The notes under the pieces were generated by a model. That model saw only the letters and a program-made list of their open reading frames with translations. It made no database searches and was not told the origin of the DNA. From positions 1-55,735 of the forward strand of contig JAHFLD010000003.1 in NCBI GenBank assembly GCA_023245035.1: a DNA stretch of 55,735 bases, written 5' to 3'. The position numbers were made by a program, and so were the translations under genes. Shown here piece after piece: positions 47,566-55,735 of this stretch (position 1 is the first letter of the stretch; each line of letters opens with the position of its first letter). Source of the stretch: Candidatus Harrisonbacteria bacterium (GTDB lineage: Bacteria; Patescibacteriota; Minisyncoccia; UBA6257; 1-14-0-10-40-38).

Positions 47566-47674
47566 TTTTTCTCGCATTTAGTTGTCGCAAACTTGCGTTT
47601 CTCGCTCACTGTACATCTGTCGAAGAAGTACAGCTCGCTCGCTACTCGTTTACTCCTAGAACTGCGAGAAAAAT
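47566..47674 (+). repeat. ~105-bp foldback element
   Basis: tttttctcgca ... tgcgagaaaaa terminal inverted repeats with internal ctgtac/gtacag hairpin. Confidence 0.6.
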
Positions 47675-47869
47675 CTTAAGCCTTCAGCTCCTTAACTTGC
47701 TCGCGCCTAGCATTTCGTAAAAGGAGAAAAGTGTTTTTTTGGCGCTTTTTTCTTATTCGTATATTCGTAATAGATTCCTAACCCAAATGTACTCATTTGG
47801 CCGGACGAACAATGAGTGCATTGTTTTAGTCGTTATTCGTTGATGAAAATCATGTGCTATGATTTTCCT

Positions 47870-48589
47870 ATGCAGGACTGGCAGGTCGGGAAACTTATCA
47901 AAAAAGAAATGGCGGCGAGCGACGTGACGGGTTTAATTTTTTCCTTGCCTCGTTTTCAGAAGGCCATGGCTGGGCAACATTACGATATCCGGCTGACCGC
48001 CGAAGGGGGATATGTTGCCGAGCGCAGTTATTCCTTGGCCTCGCCCCCGGAGGAGGTTGGGGTGGCGGAGTTTGGGGTTCAGTTTGTGGAGAATGGCGAG
48101 GTCTCTGGCTATTTGCGAGAACTTTCTTTGGGCGCGGAGGTGGAAATGCGCGGGCCGTTGGGCGGACACTTTGTTTGGTGTCATACCATGCCGGGGCCGC
48201 TGGTTTTAATCGGCGGGGGAAGCGGAATGGTGCCTTTGATGAGTATGCTTCGGCATCACGTGCGGAATTTTGTGCCGCGGGAAGTTATTTTTTTGGTCAG
48301 CGCCAAAACGGTTGATCGGATTTTATATCGCGAAGAGCTTTTAAAATATGCGCGAGAGGTCGCGGGATTTCGTTTCGTGGAGGCGATTACGGATATGGCG
48401 CCGGAGGGTTTTGGCGGATATACCAGGCGAGTGGATTTGCCGATGCTCAAAGAAGTCTTTGGAGGCTTGGCCTACAAGATGCCAATGGCCTATATTTGCG
48501 GACGCACCGGTTTTGTGGAGGCGGTGACGCCGGGTTTGATTCAGTTGGGATTCAATTCGCACGAAATCAAAACCGAGCGTTTTGGTTAG
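47870..48589 (+). CDS. FAD/NAD(P)-binding ferredoxin-reductase-like oxidoreductase
   Basis: ERSYSLAS FAD motif, LIGGGSGMVPLMSMLRH NAD motif; no 2Fe-2S domain. Confidence 0.88.
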   Translation: MQDWQVGKLIKKEMAASDVTGLIFSLPRFQKAMAGQHYDIRLTAEGGYVAERSYSLASPPEEVGVAEFGVQFVENGEVSGYLRELSLGAEVEMRGPLGGHFVWCHTMPGPLVLIGGGSGMVPLMSMLRHHVRNFVPREVIFLVSAKTVDRILYREELLKYAREVAGFRFVEAITDMAPEGFGGYTRRVDLPMLKEVFGGLAYKMPMAYICGRTGFVEAVTPGLIQLGFNSHEIKTERFG

Positions 48590-48678
48590 TTGCCGACTTG
48601 ATTTTTAGATTGAGTCGCTTAAGACTATCTGTAGAACCTTGTAGTTTTTTTAAACACGGTTTTTTTGCGGAGGATTAT

Positions 48679-49176
48679 ATGTCGGAGGAGGAGCAGAGAG
48701 TCAGGATTCCCGAAGTTTTGCCGGCGCGCGACTTGCTGATTGCCCGTACTTTCCAGCCGGAATTGCACGATTTGTTGCGAGTGATCGTGGGGCGGCTTGA
48801 GATTATACAGTCGTGTGTTGAGGCCTCGGTTCGAGTGGTGAAGCTAATGGGGCTAATCTTGCTGGTGGTCGTTCTGATTGCTTTGGATAAAACTTTGGGT
48901 TTGGCGGAATTCTTTAGGCAGTTTGGATGGTTTGCTCTGCTCTTGTTTCCGACCGCGATTTTCTTTTGCCAGGACCTGTTTTGGCTTTTGGTGAAGCTGG
49001 TTTGCCTTAAGCTTTATAGAGACGATGCCACGCAGGCGGCCAACGAGATTATGGCAATGATTGATGGCTTTCCCCCGATTCGGAAGCCGTTTGTCGCTCT
49101 TTATGATATTGGTTTTGGGTTCAAGCGAGCTACCTGGGAGATGATTGATGTTGCCTATCGCATCCATGGGCAATAA
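48679..49176 (+). CDS. Membrane protein of unknown function
   Basis: MSEEEQRVRIPEV..., two TM helices; ATG at 48679 with aggag SD. Confidence 0.5.
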   Translation: MSEEEQRVRIPEVLPARDLLIARTFQPELHDLLRVIVGRLEIIQSCVEASVRVVKLMGLILLVVVLIALDKTLGLAEFFRQFGWFALLLFPTAIFFCQDLFWLLVKLVCLKLYRDDATQAANEIMAMIDGFPPIRKPFVALYDIGFGFKRATWEMIDVAYRIHGQ

Positions 49177-49177
49177 G

Positions 49178-49207
49178 TCCGGCCCTTTTCAAGGGCCGGT
49201 TTTTTTA
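49178..49207 (+). terminator. Intrinsic terminator
   Basis: ccggccctt-ttc-aagggccggttttttt. Confidence 0.85.
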
Positions 49208-49248
49208 TCTGGTGATTTTGCGTGATGGCGCTATACTGTAAGTGTTGT

Positions 49249-50001
49249 ATGAAACGTTTTTTAGCAATTCCATTTTTGCTTTTTGTGGCTATTGTAGCTG
49301 GTTTTACCGTTAGTGATTCAAAAAATAATCAGATTTCTCCGGCGCAGAATGTTTCGCTTGTAACTGGCGACAAGGTGAAGTTAGCCGGAGATTATTATCC
49401 GGGTACTTCGCGTAACGGCGTGGTTTTGTTGCATATGATGTCGGAGACGAGACGTTCTTGGGTTGATTTTTCTCGTGCTCTCCAGGCGAGGGGGTTTTCG
49501 GTTTTAGCTATTGATTTGCGAGGACATGGGGAATCAGAGGGCGGGCCGTCGGGTTATCGTTCTTTTTCCGATCTGGAGCACCAGAAGAGTATTAACGATG
49601 TCGCCGCCGCGGTTGATTTTTTGAAAGATAGGGGCATAGTCGCGGGGAATATTACCTTGGTTGGAGCTTCGATTGGCGCCAATCTGGTTTTGCAATACGT
49701 CGCCGAACACCACGAAATTTTTTCGGCGGTGATGCTTTCTCCGGGACTTGATTATCGAGGCGTCAAGTCGTTGCCGGCTGTCTCTGTTTTAATCGGAGGC
49801 CAGCGGATTTTTATCGCCGCTTCCGACGATGATGATCTTGGCAATGTATCCGCGACCACCGTGGCTCGCGCCATAATGGGTCAACTTCCGAGGGGGGTGG
49901 AGGGCAAGCTTTTAACTTTTGCCGAGGCGGGGCATGGCACTCGTTTATTTAGCGCGACTGAGCCGAATCTTACCGTGGAACTTCTTGATTGGATTCATTA
50001 A
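49249..50001 (+). CDS. Secreted alpha/beta hydrolase
   Basis: Signal peptide; VVLLHMMSETRRSW, LAIDLRGHGESEG, LVGASIGANLVLQY (GxSxG), GHGTRLF. Confidence 0.88.
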   Translation: MKRFLAIPFLLFVAIVAGFTVSDSKNNQISPAQNVSLVTGDKVKLAGDYYPGTSRNGVVLLHMMSETRRSWVDFSRALQARGFSVLAIDLRGHGESEGGPSGYRSFSDLEHQKSINDVAAAVDFLKDRGIVAGNITLVGASIGANLVLQYVAEHHEIFSAVMLSPGLDYRGVKSLPAVSVLIGGQRIFIAASDDDDLGNVSATTVARAIMGQLPRGVEGKLLTFAEAGHGTRLFSATEPNLTVELLDWIH

Positions 50002-50019
50002 GTCAGCCCATCATCTTTT

Positions 50020-50682
50020 ATGAGTGTTTTAGCCAAGCCGGTTTTGGGAACTTTGGCTGTTAGGCGAGCAAGGGTTCGTCGCGCCATTTCCGTGCTCAAA
50101 AAAATTTTTCCTTTGGCGGGGATGCAATTGCGCTATCGAATGCAGTGGGAGCTTTTGGTGGCGGTGATACTGTCGGCGCAGTGCACCGATAAGAAGGTGA
50201 ACGAGGTGACGGCGAAGCTTTTTAAAAAGTATCCCAGACTGGAAGATTATGTTTTCGCCAAACCGCGTGAGTTTGAAAAAGATATTTATCAAACCGGTTT
50301 TTATAGATCAAAAACAAAAAGTATTTTAGCGGCGGCGAGGTTGGTTAAGCAGAGGTTTAAGGGAAAGTTGCCACGCACTATGTCCGAAATGTTGACTATT
50401 CCCGGGGTTGGGCGTAAAACGGCCAATGTGGTTTTGGGCAATGCTTATGGCGTGGTGGAGGGGATCGCGGTGGATACGCATGTGCGGAGGCTGGCGCGCC
50501 TGTTAGGGTTAACAGGTGAAAGCGACCCCAACAAAATCGAGCGAGATTTGATGGAGATTGTTCCGAAAGAGAATTGGTTTCAATTTACTTATCTAATGAT
50601 TGAGTATGGGCGGAAATATTGTTCGGCCAGGAGGCACAATCACGCCAGTTGTCCGCTGGCAAAAGTTGGCGCTTCCCAATAA
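50020..50682 (+). CDS. nth: Endonuclease III with partial loss of Fe-S cysteines
   Basis: MLTIPGVGRKTANVVLGNAYG (catalytic Lys), GIAVDTHVRRLARLLGL (catalytic Asp). Confidence 0.93.
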   Translation: MSVLAKPVLGTLAVRRARVRRAISVLKKIFPLAGMQLRYRMQWELLVAVILSAQCTDKKVNEVTAKLFKKYPRLEDYVFAKPREFEKDIYQTGFYRSKTKSILAAARLVKQRFKGKLPRTMSEMLTIPGVGRKTANVVLGNAYGVVEGIAVDTHVRRLARLLGLTGESDPNKIERDLMEIVPKENWFQFTYLMIEYGRKYCSARRHNHASCPLAKVGASQ

Positions 50683-50683
50683 G

Positions 50684-51676
50684 TTAATTTTCGCAGGATA
50701 GCTCCGCGATTTTTTTGCCGTTGGAGTTGTCGCTTATAGTTACGTTGAGCAGTTTAGGATCGCTGCCGGTTGTGATATTTAACTTGTCGTTGCTTTTTGC
50801 AACGGTGATGATTTGCACCGGCTCGCTAACGGTTGCTCCAAAAACGGCGAGTGATGAGGTGAATTGGGCTTTGAGAGCGAGTGGACTTGAAGCGAAGAAC
50901 TGGCTGACCGGCGCCGAAATAGTTTTGCCGGAGCATTTGGCATTGCCCAGAACTATCGGGGGCAGGTTGTTTACGGCCTGCGCCGCGCCATCGGTTATTT
51001 CGGTTGCTGATTTTAATTCCAGCGTGCCTTTGGGCGTGGCCACGAGCGCAAGAATCGTACGACCGTGGAACTTTTCCACGCAAACCGTGATGTTACCGTC
51101 TCGAGTCCCGGTGTAGCAGGTCGCGGTAGCGCCGGCGATTTCTTTAATGCCGCTTCGACTCCAGTCTTTGGTCTCATCACTTAGGGCGTTGCCTTTGTCG
51201 GTAGTGTCGATGGGGCGAATGATTTTGAAGTAAGGCATTTTGGCGCCTTCGTTTTTAAGGGAGGCGCAGGAGATCTGGTTTTTTCCGGAACAGAAAACGG
51301 CTTCGTTTTCTGCGGTTTTGGCGTAGACTTCGTTTATTCTCTCTACGGTTTCCGTAAGCAGACGGCTCGGACTTGTGGCGCTAAGAACGCGACCGACAAC
51401 CGCGCCTGAGGAATCGGTTTGGATTTTGGCGTTGATAATGATTTTAAGGTCTTTGTTTTTGGCGTCAGCGGAATTAACGGTAATCTCGTAGACGTTCTCT
51501 AGATTTTTTGGCGAGCGTGCTTCGCGCAAATCGTTTTCGATATTGCTTTGGAAGAAGGTTAGGGCTAGGTATTTGGCGCCATCGGTGAAGGTATAAACAA
51601 TAGTCGCGCCGATAACCAAGGTGGCGATTAGAATGGCGGTCAGGGTGCGTGGGGCAATAGCCGTATTTATATTCAT
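50684..51676 (-). CDS. Single-TM hypothetical extracytoplasmic protein
   Basis: N-terminal TM RTLTAILIATLVIGATIVYTF; ATG at 51676. Confidence 0.55.
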   Translation of the reverse strand: MNINTAIAPRTLTAILIATLVIGATIVYTFTDGAKYLALTFFQSNIENDLREARSPKNLENVYEITVNSADAKNKDLKIIINAKIQTDSSGAVVGRVLSATSPSRLLTETVERINEVYAKTAENEAVFCSGKNQISCASLKNEGAKMPYFKIIRPIDTTDKGNALSDETKDWSRSGIKEIAGATATCYTGTRDGNITVCVEKFHGRTILALVATPKGTLELKSATEITDGAAQAVNNLPPIVLGNAKCSGKTISAPVSQFFASSPLALKAQFTSSLAVFGATVSEPVQIITVAKSNDKLNITTGSDPKLLNVTISDNSNGKKIAELSCEN

Positions 51677-51680
51677 TTTT

Positions 51681-54077
51681 TTAGCGGTTGATGTTGTTGG
51701 TGTCCGACATTTTCCAGCCGAAGCGGTTGCCGTTTTCACCGACCCAAGATCCAAGGTGCTGATTTTGGTTAGTTGGATCGGAAATCACATCAACGCGGTA
51801 AAGTTGGTTTCGGTTAATGGCTAGAATATTAAGACTGCTGTCGGTACTTGGGTTGCCGTCGAGATTGGTGGCCTCCAGAGCGAAATCGGTTGGTGACTCC
51901 GGCCAAATGGCACCGCTTATGGGATATGGAGGAAGAGCGAGCGGGATCACTGTTTCTACCACGGTTTGATTGCCTGTTTGGTTAGCTCTAATAAACTTGA
52001 TTTCCGATTGTTGTGCCGCTCCGCCATATTGACTCCGCAAAACGACTAATCCTTCGTAGCCGGATTTATTGTAATCAAGAGTGATGAGCTTGCGAATCGC
52101 GGAGATACTGCCCCCGCCAACTCCGGGTTCGATGTTATAGCTTTGGATTGGTTGCAGGGTATTTTCGTTCAGCGTTTTGAAGAGAGTGTTGCCCATATAT
52201 CCGATTTGGCGCGCGGGCGAGTTTTGGAATTTGCCAAGCTTGAGGCCGTCGATATTGGAATTGTAGGCATAACCGGAAAATGTGTCACTCGCGCCAACAG
52301 ATCCGGTTGAAGTGAATCCGGCGAAGCCGCTTTGGATGTTGGTTGGCGCGGTGGATTGTGCCAGAAAAATGGCGAACTTTTCGATGGATCCGTTAGCGGT
52401 GAGCGCGGTGGTAATTTCTTGATCGCCAATATAATTATTGGCCACAGCGGGAAAGCCGGCGGGCATTGGCAGGGGATTGGCGACGCCGACAAATCCGGCT
52501 GGGTTGGCTTCCGGTTTAAAAGTTCGGAGGTGAGCTCCGGTGCCAAGAGTCGGGTTGGCGACGTTTGCCAGGAGTTTGAATTTTTCTAGACAGGCAATTT
52601 CGCCGTCGGCTGGAGTTGCTCCGGGCGCGTAAGCTAATCGGCACTTGCCCCGAAAGCTGGAGAACGGCCCAGTTTGGTTAAAGGGAACGACAACCGGGAA
52701 ACCACTTGAGGTTCCGATGGTTGGATTTCCGCTGGCGTTGGTGCTGACATCCAGTCTAGTTAATTGATAGGCGACTCCGGGCGTAAAGGCCGTACCCCAA
52801 GTTGTTGGTGGATTGGGTGGAACGGTATAATAGGTGCCCATGTAATTAACGCAGCCGATAACGAGGTCTTTTTTGTTTGGCGTCGGGCTTTCAACGGCCA
52901 TAATTTCGAGACATTCCTGATTGGCCGGAGAGGTGTTAAAAGAGCCGGCGGGAAAGGTCGCGTTTTGGACAAAGGTAAGAATTGAGACGCTGGTTAAGGC
53001 CACGCCGGTGAGCGGAATATCGTAGGTGGTATGGGCGCCGTTATTTTTGATAACGGTTACCGACTTGCGGTTGTGCAATAAAATTATTTCTTCGTTCACA
53101 TCGGCATCAATGTTGGCGACGATGATTTTGGTGTCTTGGAGTCCAAGCCCGGGAGCGCCTCCAAGATTGTCCGGCGGTGAGTCAATTTCTATCGGGAAAC
53201 CATTAAGGGTTTTGCCGGTAGCGGTATAGGCGGTTACTCGAATCTTATAGTTTTGCCCGTTGGTATTATTGATATAGGAGAAATATGGGGTTACCACGAT
53301 TATGTGATTTTCCGAACCACTGTTTAAGTGGCCGGAGCGAACAATGGAAGCTTTGACCACCGGCACGTTGAGCGGCGATGGCAAGTTGATGGTGGCGCTT
53401 GGTGTGGGCGGCGCGATATCGATTGAGGGGAATCCTTGGTTGACCAGAACGCCGCTAAGATAAGCAAAGCCGTTCGTGGTGGTCTGGGTTGATGGAGTTC
53501 CAATAAGTTGAATGCCGCTTGGTCCGACAACGGGGAGAAGGTAGTCCTGAGGATCTATTTTGAGAACTAACGAGAGATTGGCAATCGGATAGGGGATGAG
53601 CGCCGGATTCGCATTAAAAAAAGCAAAGAGTTCAGATTTGGTAAAACTACTGGTCGCGCCAGTGGCCGAAACCAAGACTTTGATTTTGGTTGATTCGGGA
53701 AGGGAGTTTAGGACTACCGGCAGAAGAATTTTGCTAACACCGGATTCGGTAATCGCCGTTGATTTATATTCATTTGGCGCTCCGACCTGCGGATCATTCA
53801 AGGGGCTGGCTTTGCCGCCGGTATAGACGCTAGGCGCTGTTCCGCTTCCGTTGGGATTAGTAAAAATCGCGGGGCCGGCTGTGCTGTAGCTTGAGGCGGC
53901 CAGGAGGCCTTCGATTTTTTCGCCGTCGGGCTTGATGATGGTGAGGCGCGGGGTTTGCGGGTCCGCGGTATTAAAAATAGTGAAGGCTTGAGCCGGAGCG
54001 AGTGGAATGAACCCGACGGCAACCCAAATAGCGATAATGGCTATAAAACGATAGCTGTTTTTTTGTTTGGAGGACAT
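51681..54077 (-). CDS. Large secreted FG-GAP/VCBS-like beta-propeller protein
   Basis: Signal peptide ending APAQA; repeated IVANIDADVNEEIILLH, TLDYNKSGYEGLVVLRS, ATNLDGNPSTDSSLNILAIN; ATG at 54077. Confidence 0.7.
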   Translation of the reverse strand: MSSKQKNSYRFIAIIAIWVAVGFIPLAPAQAFTIFNTADPQTPRLTIIKPDGEKIEGLLAASSYSTAGPAIFTNPNGSGTAPSVYTGGKASPLNDPQVGAPNEYKSTAITESGVSKILLPVVLNSLPESTKIKVLVSATGATSSFTKSELFAFFNANPALIPYPIANLSLVLKIDPQDYLLPVVGPSGIQLIGTPSTQTTTNGFAYLSGVLVNQGFPSIDIAPPTPSATINLPSPLNVPVVKASIVRSGHLNSGSENHIIVVTPYFSYINNTNGQNYKIRVTAYTATGKTLNGFPIEIDSPPDNLGGAPGLGLQDTKIIVANIDADVNEEIILLHNRKSVTVIKNNGAHTTYDIPLTGVALTSVSILTFVQNATFPAGSFNTSPANQECLEIMAVESPTPNKKDLVIGCVNYMGTYYTVPPNPPTTWGTAFTPGVAYQLTRLDVSTNASGNPTIGTSSGFPVVVPFNQTGPFSSFRGKCRLAYAPGATPADGEIACLEKFKLLANVANPTLGTGAHLRTFKPEANPAGFVGVANPLPMPAGFPAVANNYIGDQEITTALTANGSIEKFAIFLAQSTAPTNIQSGFAGFTSTGSVGASDTFSGYAYNSNIDGLKLGKFQNSPARQIGYMGNTLFKTLNENTLQPIQSYNIEPGVGGGSISAIRKLITLDYNKSGYEGLVVLRSQYGGAAQQSEIKFIRANQTGNQTVVETVIPLALPPYPISGAIWPESPTDFALEATNLDGNPSTDSSLNILAINRNQLYRVDVISDPTNQNQHLGSWVGENGNRFGWKMSDTNNINR

Positions 54078-54140
54078 AGAGTTATTGTACCAAATTAGCG
54101 GTTTTTTACACCGTCTTTTTTTATTGATATACTCACGCAT

Positions 54141-54746
54141 ATGTTTATTATTGATCAAAAGTTTCCGGATTTTTTGCTAGAAGCATTTTTTCCCGCGACA
54201 AGCGAGACCGGTGTCGTGAGCTCTAAGCGGTTGCTGGGGGAGTGGTTGATCCTGTTTTTTTATCCGGCGGATTTTACCTTTGTTTGTCCGACGGAGCTTG
54301 CCGATCTGAACCGGAGATATGCAGAGTTCAAGAAATATAAGGCCGAAGTGGTGGCGGTCAGTACCGATACTGTTTACACGCACAAGGCCTGGCTGGAAAC
54401 AGAAAAATTACTTGAGGGTATTGCGTATCCTCTGGCATCCGATCACAACGGCAAGTTGTCGCGAGAGCTTGGCATTTATGACGAGACCAAGGGGTTGGCG
54501 CAAAGAGCCGTTTTTGTGATTGATCCCAAGGGTTTTTTGCGGGCGGTGGAGATTGTGGGTGACAAAATCGGCCGAAGCGCCGGGGAGGTTTTGCGCAAAC
54601 TAAAGGCGCTTTATTTTGTAGAGAACAATCCAGGATTGGTTTGTCCGGCGAGTTGGGACGAAGGAGAGAAGACTCTTTCCCCGTCGGTTAAAATTTCCGG
54701 CAAGGTTTATCAAGAAATTCATGGAACGCCGAAGCGGAAAAAATAA
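54141..54746 (+). CDS. ahpC: Peroxiredoxin, AhpC/2-Cys type
   Basis: FYPADFTFVCPTELADL, GLVCPASWDEGEKTL. Confidence 0.94.
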   Translation: MFIIDQKFPDFLLEAFFPATSETGVVSSKRLLGEWLILFFYPADFTFVCPTELADLNRRYAEFKKYKAEVVAVSTDTVYTHKAWLETEKLLEGIAYPLASDHNGKLSRELGIYDETKGLAQRAVFVIDPKGFLRAVEIVGDKIGRSAGEVLRKLKALYFVENNPGLVCPASWDEGEKTLSPSVKISGKVYQEIHGTPKRKK

Positions 54747-55735
54747 ATTTTTACGCTTATGGCTCCCGATGGCAATTTTTGCCGGTTCGGTTTTTGCTTT
54801 GCTGATCTATATTGTTTTAGCCAGAGCTTCATTGAGAAGCCGTTTGATAGCCGTGGCGCCACCGATTGATTTTTTAATCAGCGACATGCTGGCCAAGGAT
54901 CGTCCGCTACCGGAGCGGGAATTGCGTTTGCCGCCAAAAGTTGCGGAGGGCGATGTTGCTTCGCAAAAAGTTGATTCGGAAAAAAAGTTGGCAACCGCAC
55001 TACCGGCGCCATGTGTTGGTTCCTTGGCCAACGATTTTGATTGCTATGGCGATTATGTTAAAAAAATCGTTCGTGATCAGGGTATTCAACCGGCGTTTGC
55101 CTATTTGCGCTCGGCTTATGCCACTAATCCGTATGTGCGTTCCCAATGTCATCCGCTGACGCATTCTATCGGACAAGCGGCGGTGGAGAAATTTCCCACT
55201 ATTGCCGAGGCTTACCAGCATGCTGACAGTTTTTGTTGGTCGGGATATCACCATGGCGCTTTGGAGGGATTTGTGGGAATTGTCGGACGCGAGAAATTTT
55301 TGGCCGGGATTGACACTATTTGCGATGGCATTCCCGGAAAGGAGCGCTACTCTTTTGATTATTACAATTGCTTGCATGGCTTGGGGCATGGCGTGATGGC
55401 GCTCACGCAGACCGAGCTTTTTGAATCGCTCGAAATTTGCAATCGTTTGACCGGCAGTTGGCAAAGGCAATCTTGTTTTAGCGGAGTGTTTATGGAAAAC
55501 GTGATTGTGGACAATAAAAATCATTTCACTAAGTATCTCAAGCCCGCCGAGCCGCTGTTTCCCTGCACGGCGGTTGAAAGTCCATACAAACAAACCTGCT
55601 ATCTGATGCAGACTTCCTATATGCTCAAGGTGACGGGGCAGAATTTTGCCAAGGTCTTTGAGTGGTGTCAGATGGCGGACCCGGAATATATCAACACTTG
55701 CTATGAAAGTTTGGGGCGCGATGCTTCGGGTAAGA
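54721..55735 (+). CDS. Membrane-anchored Cys/His-rich protein, truncated by window end
   Basis: Open frame from ATG 54721 to window end (not in ORF track); TM then CHPLTHSIG, CWSGYHHG, CLHGLGHG motifs. Confidence 0.7.
   Translation, partial: MERRSGKNKFLRLWLPMAIFAGSVFALLIYIVLARASLRSRLIAVAPPIDFLISDMLAKDRPLPERELRLPPKVAEGDVASQKVDSEKKLATALPAPCVGSLANDFDCYGDYVKKIVRDQGIQPAFAYLRSAYATNPYVRSQCHPLTHSIGQAAVEKFPTIAEAYQHADSFCWSGYHHGALEGFVGIVGREKFLAGIDTICDGIPGKERYSFDYYNCLHGLGHGVMALTQTELFESLEICNRLTGSWQRQSCFSGVFMENVIVDNKNHFTKYLKPAEPLFPCTAVESPYKQTCYLMQTSYMLKVTGQNFAKVFEWCQMADPEYINTCYESLGRDASGK

Noticed and set aside
1-55735. CRISPR arrays, rRNA genes, IS transposases or prophage modules
   Set aside because: None seen: no regularly spaced repeats, no rRNA sequence and no transposase or phage structural ORFs in the track.

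Overview
This 55.7-kb window looks like a chromosomal segment of a small-genome bacterium, probably Patescibacteria/CPR. The placement is inferred from small VirB2-like membrane proteins, degenerate or stand-alone housekeeping domains and many short secreted proteins. Recognisable core genes: family-4 UDG, mutM, holA, rpsT, dksA-like, comM/yifB, pnp, rpsO, rpsA-like, gyrA, xer recombinase, ftsH, tsaD, cca, truB, nth and ahpC, plus six tRNAs. Most striking observations: (1) a gene-less ~180-190 bp unit sits at the 3' end of two unrelated tRNA genes (Leu-TAG and Pro-CGG). It has the same junction in the T-loop, an inverted 14-nt copy of the host tRNA T-arm and a related core, which suggests an undescribed tRNA-targeting mini-element. 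(2) A ~320-nt region with its own promoter, many hairpins and an intrinsic terminator, but no convincing ORF, is a candidate novel ncRNA or leader. (3) Two DNA glycosylases (family-4 UDG and endonuclease III) have lost all or part of their [4Fe-4S] cysteines. (4) A tandemly duplicated two-gene module (SPFH protein plus small PPPP-linker membrane protein) lies divergent to ftsH and shows patchy sequence homogenisation. (5) comM/yifB is interrupted by one in-frame TGA. (6) A sulfite-oxidase-like molybdopterin protein is paired with a flavin reductase. (7) An AT-rich islet encodes a PD-(D/E)XK-like nuclease and a zinc-ribbon protein. All calls come from reading the sequence and the ORF track; no searches or folding programs were run.
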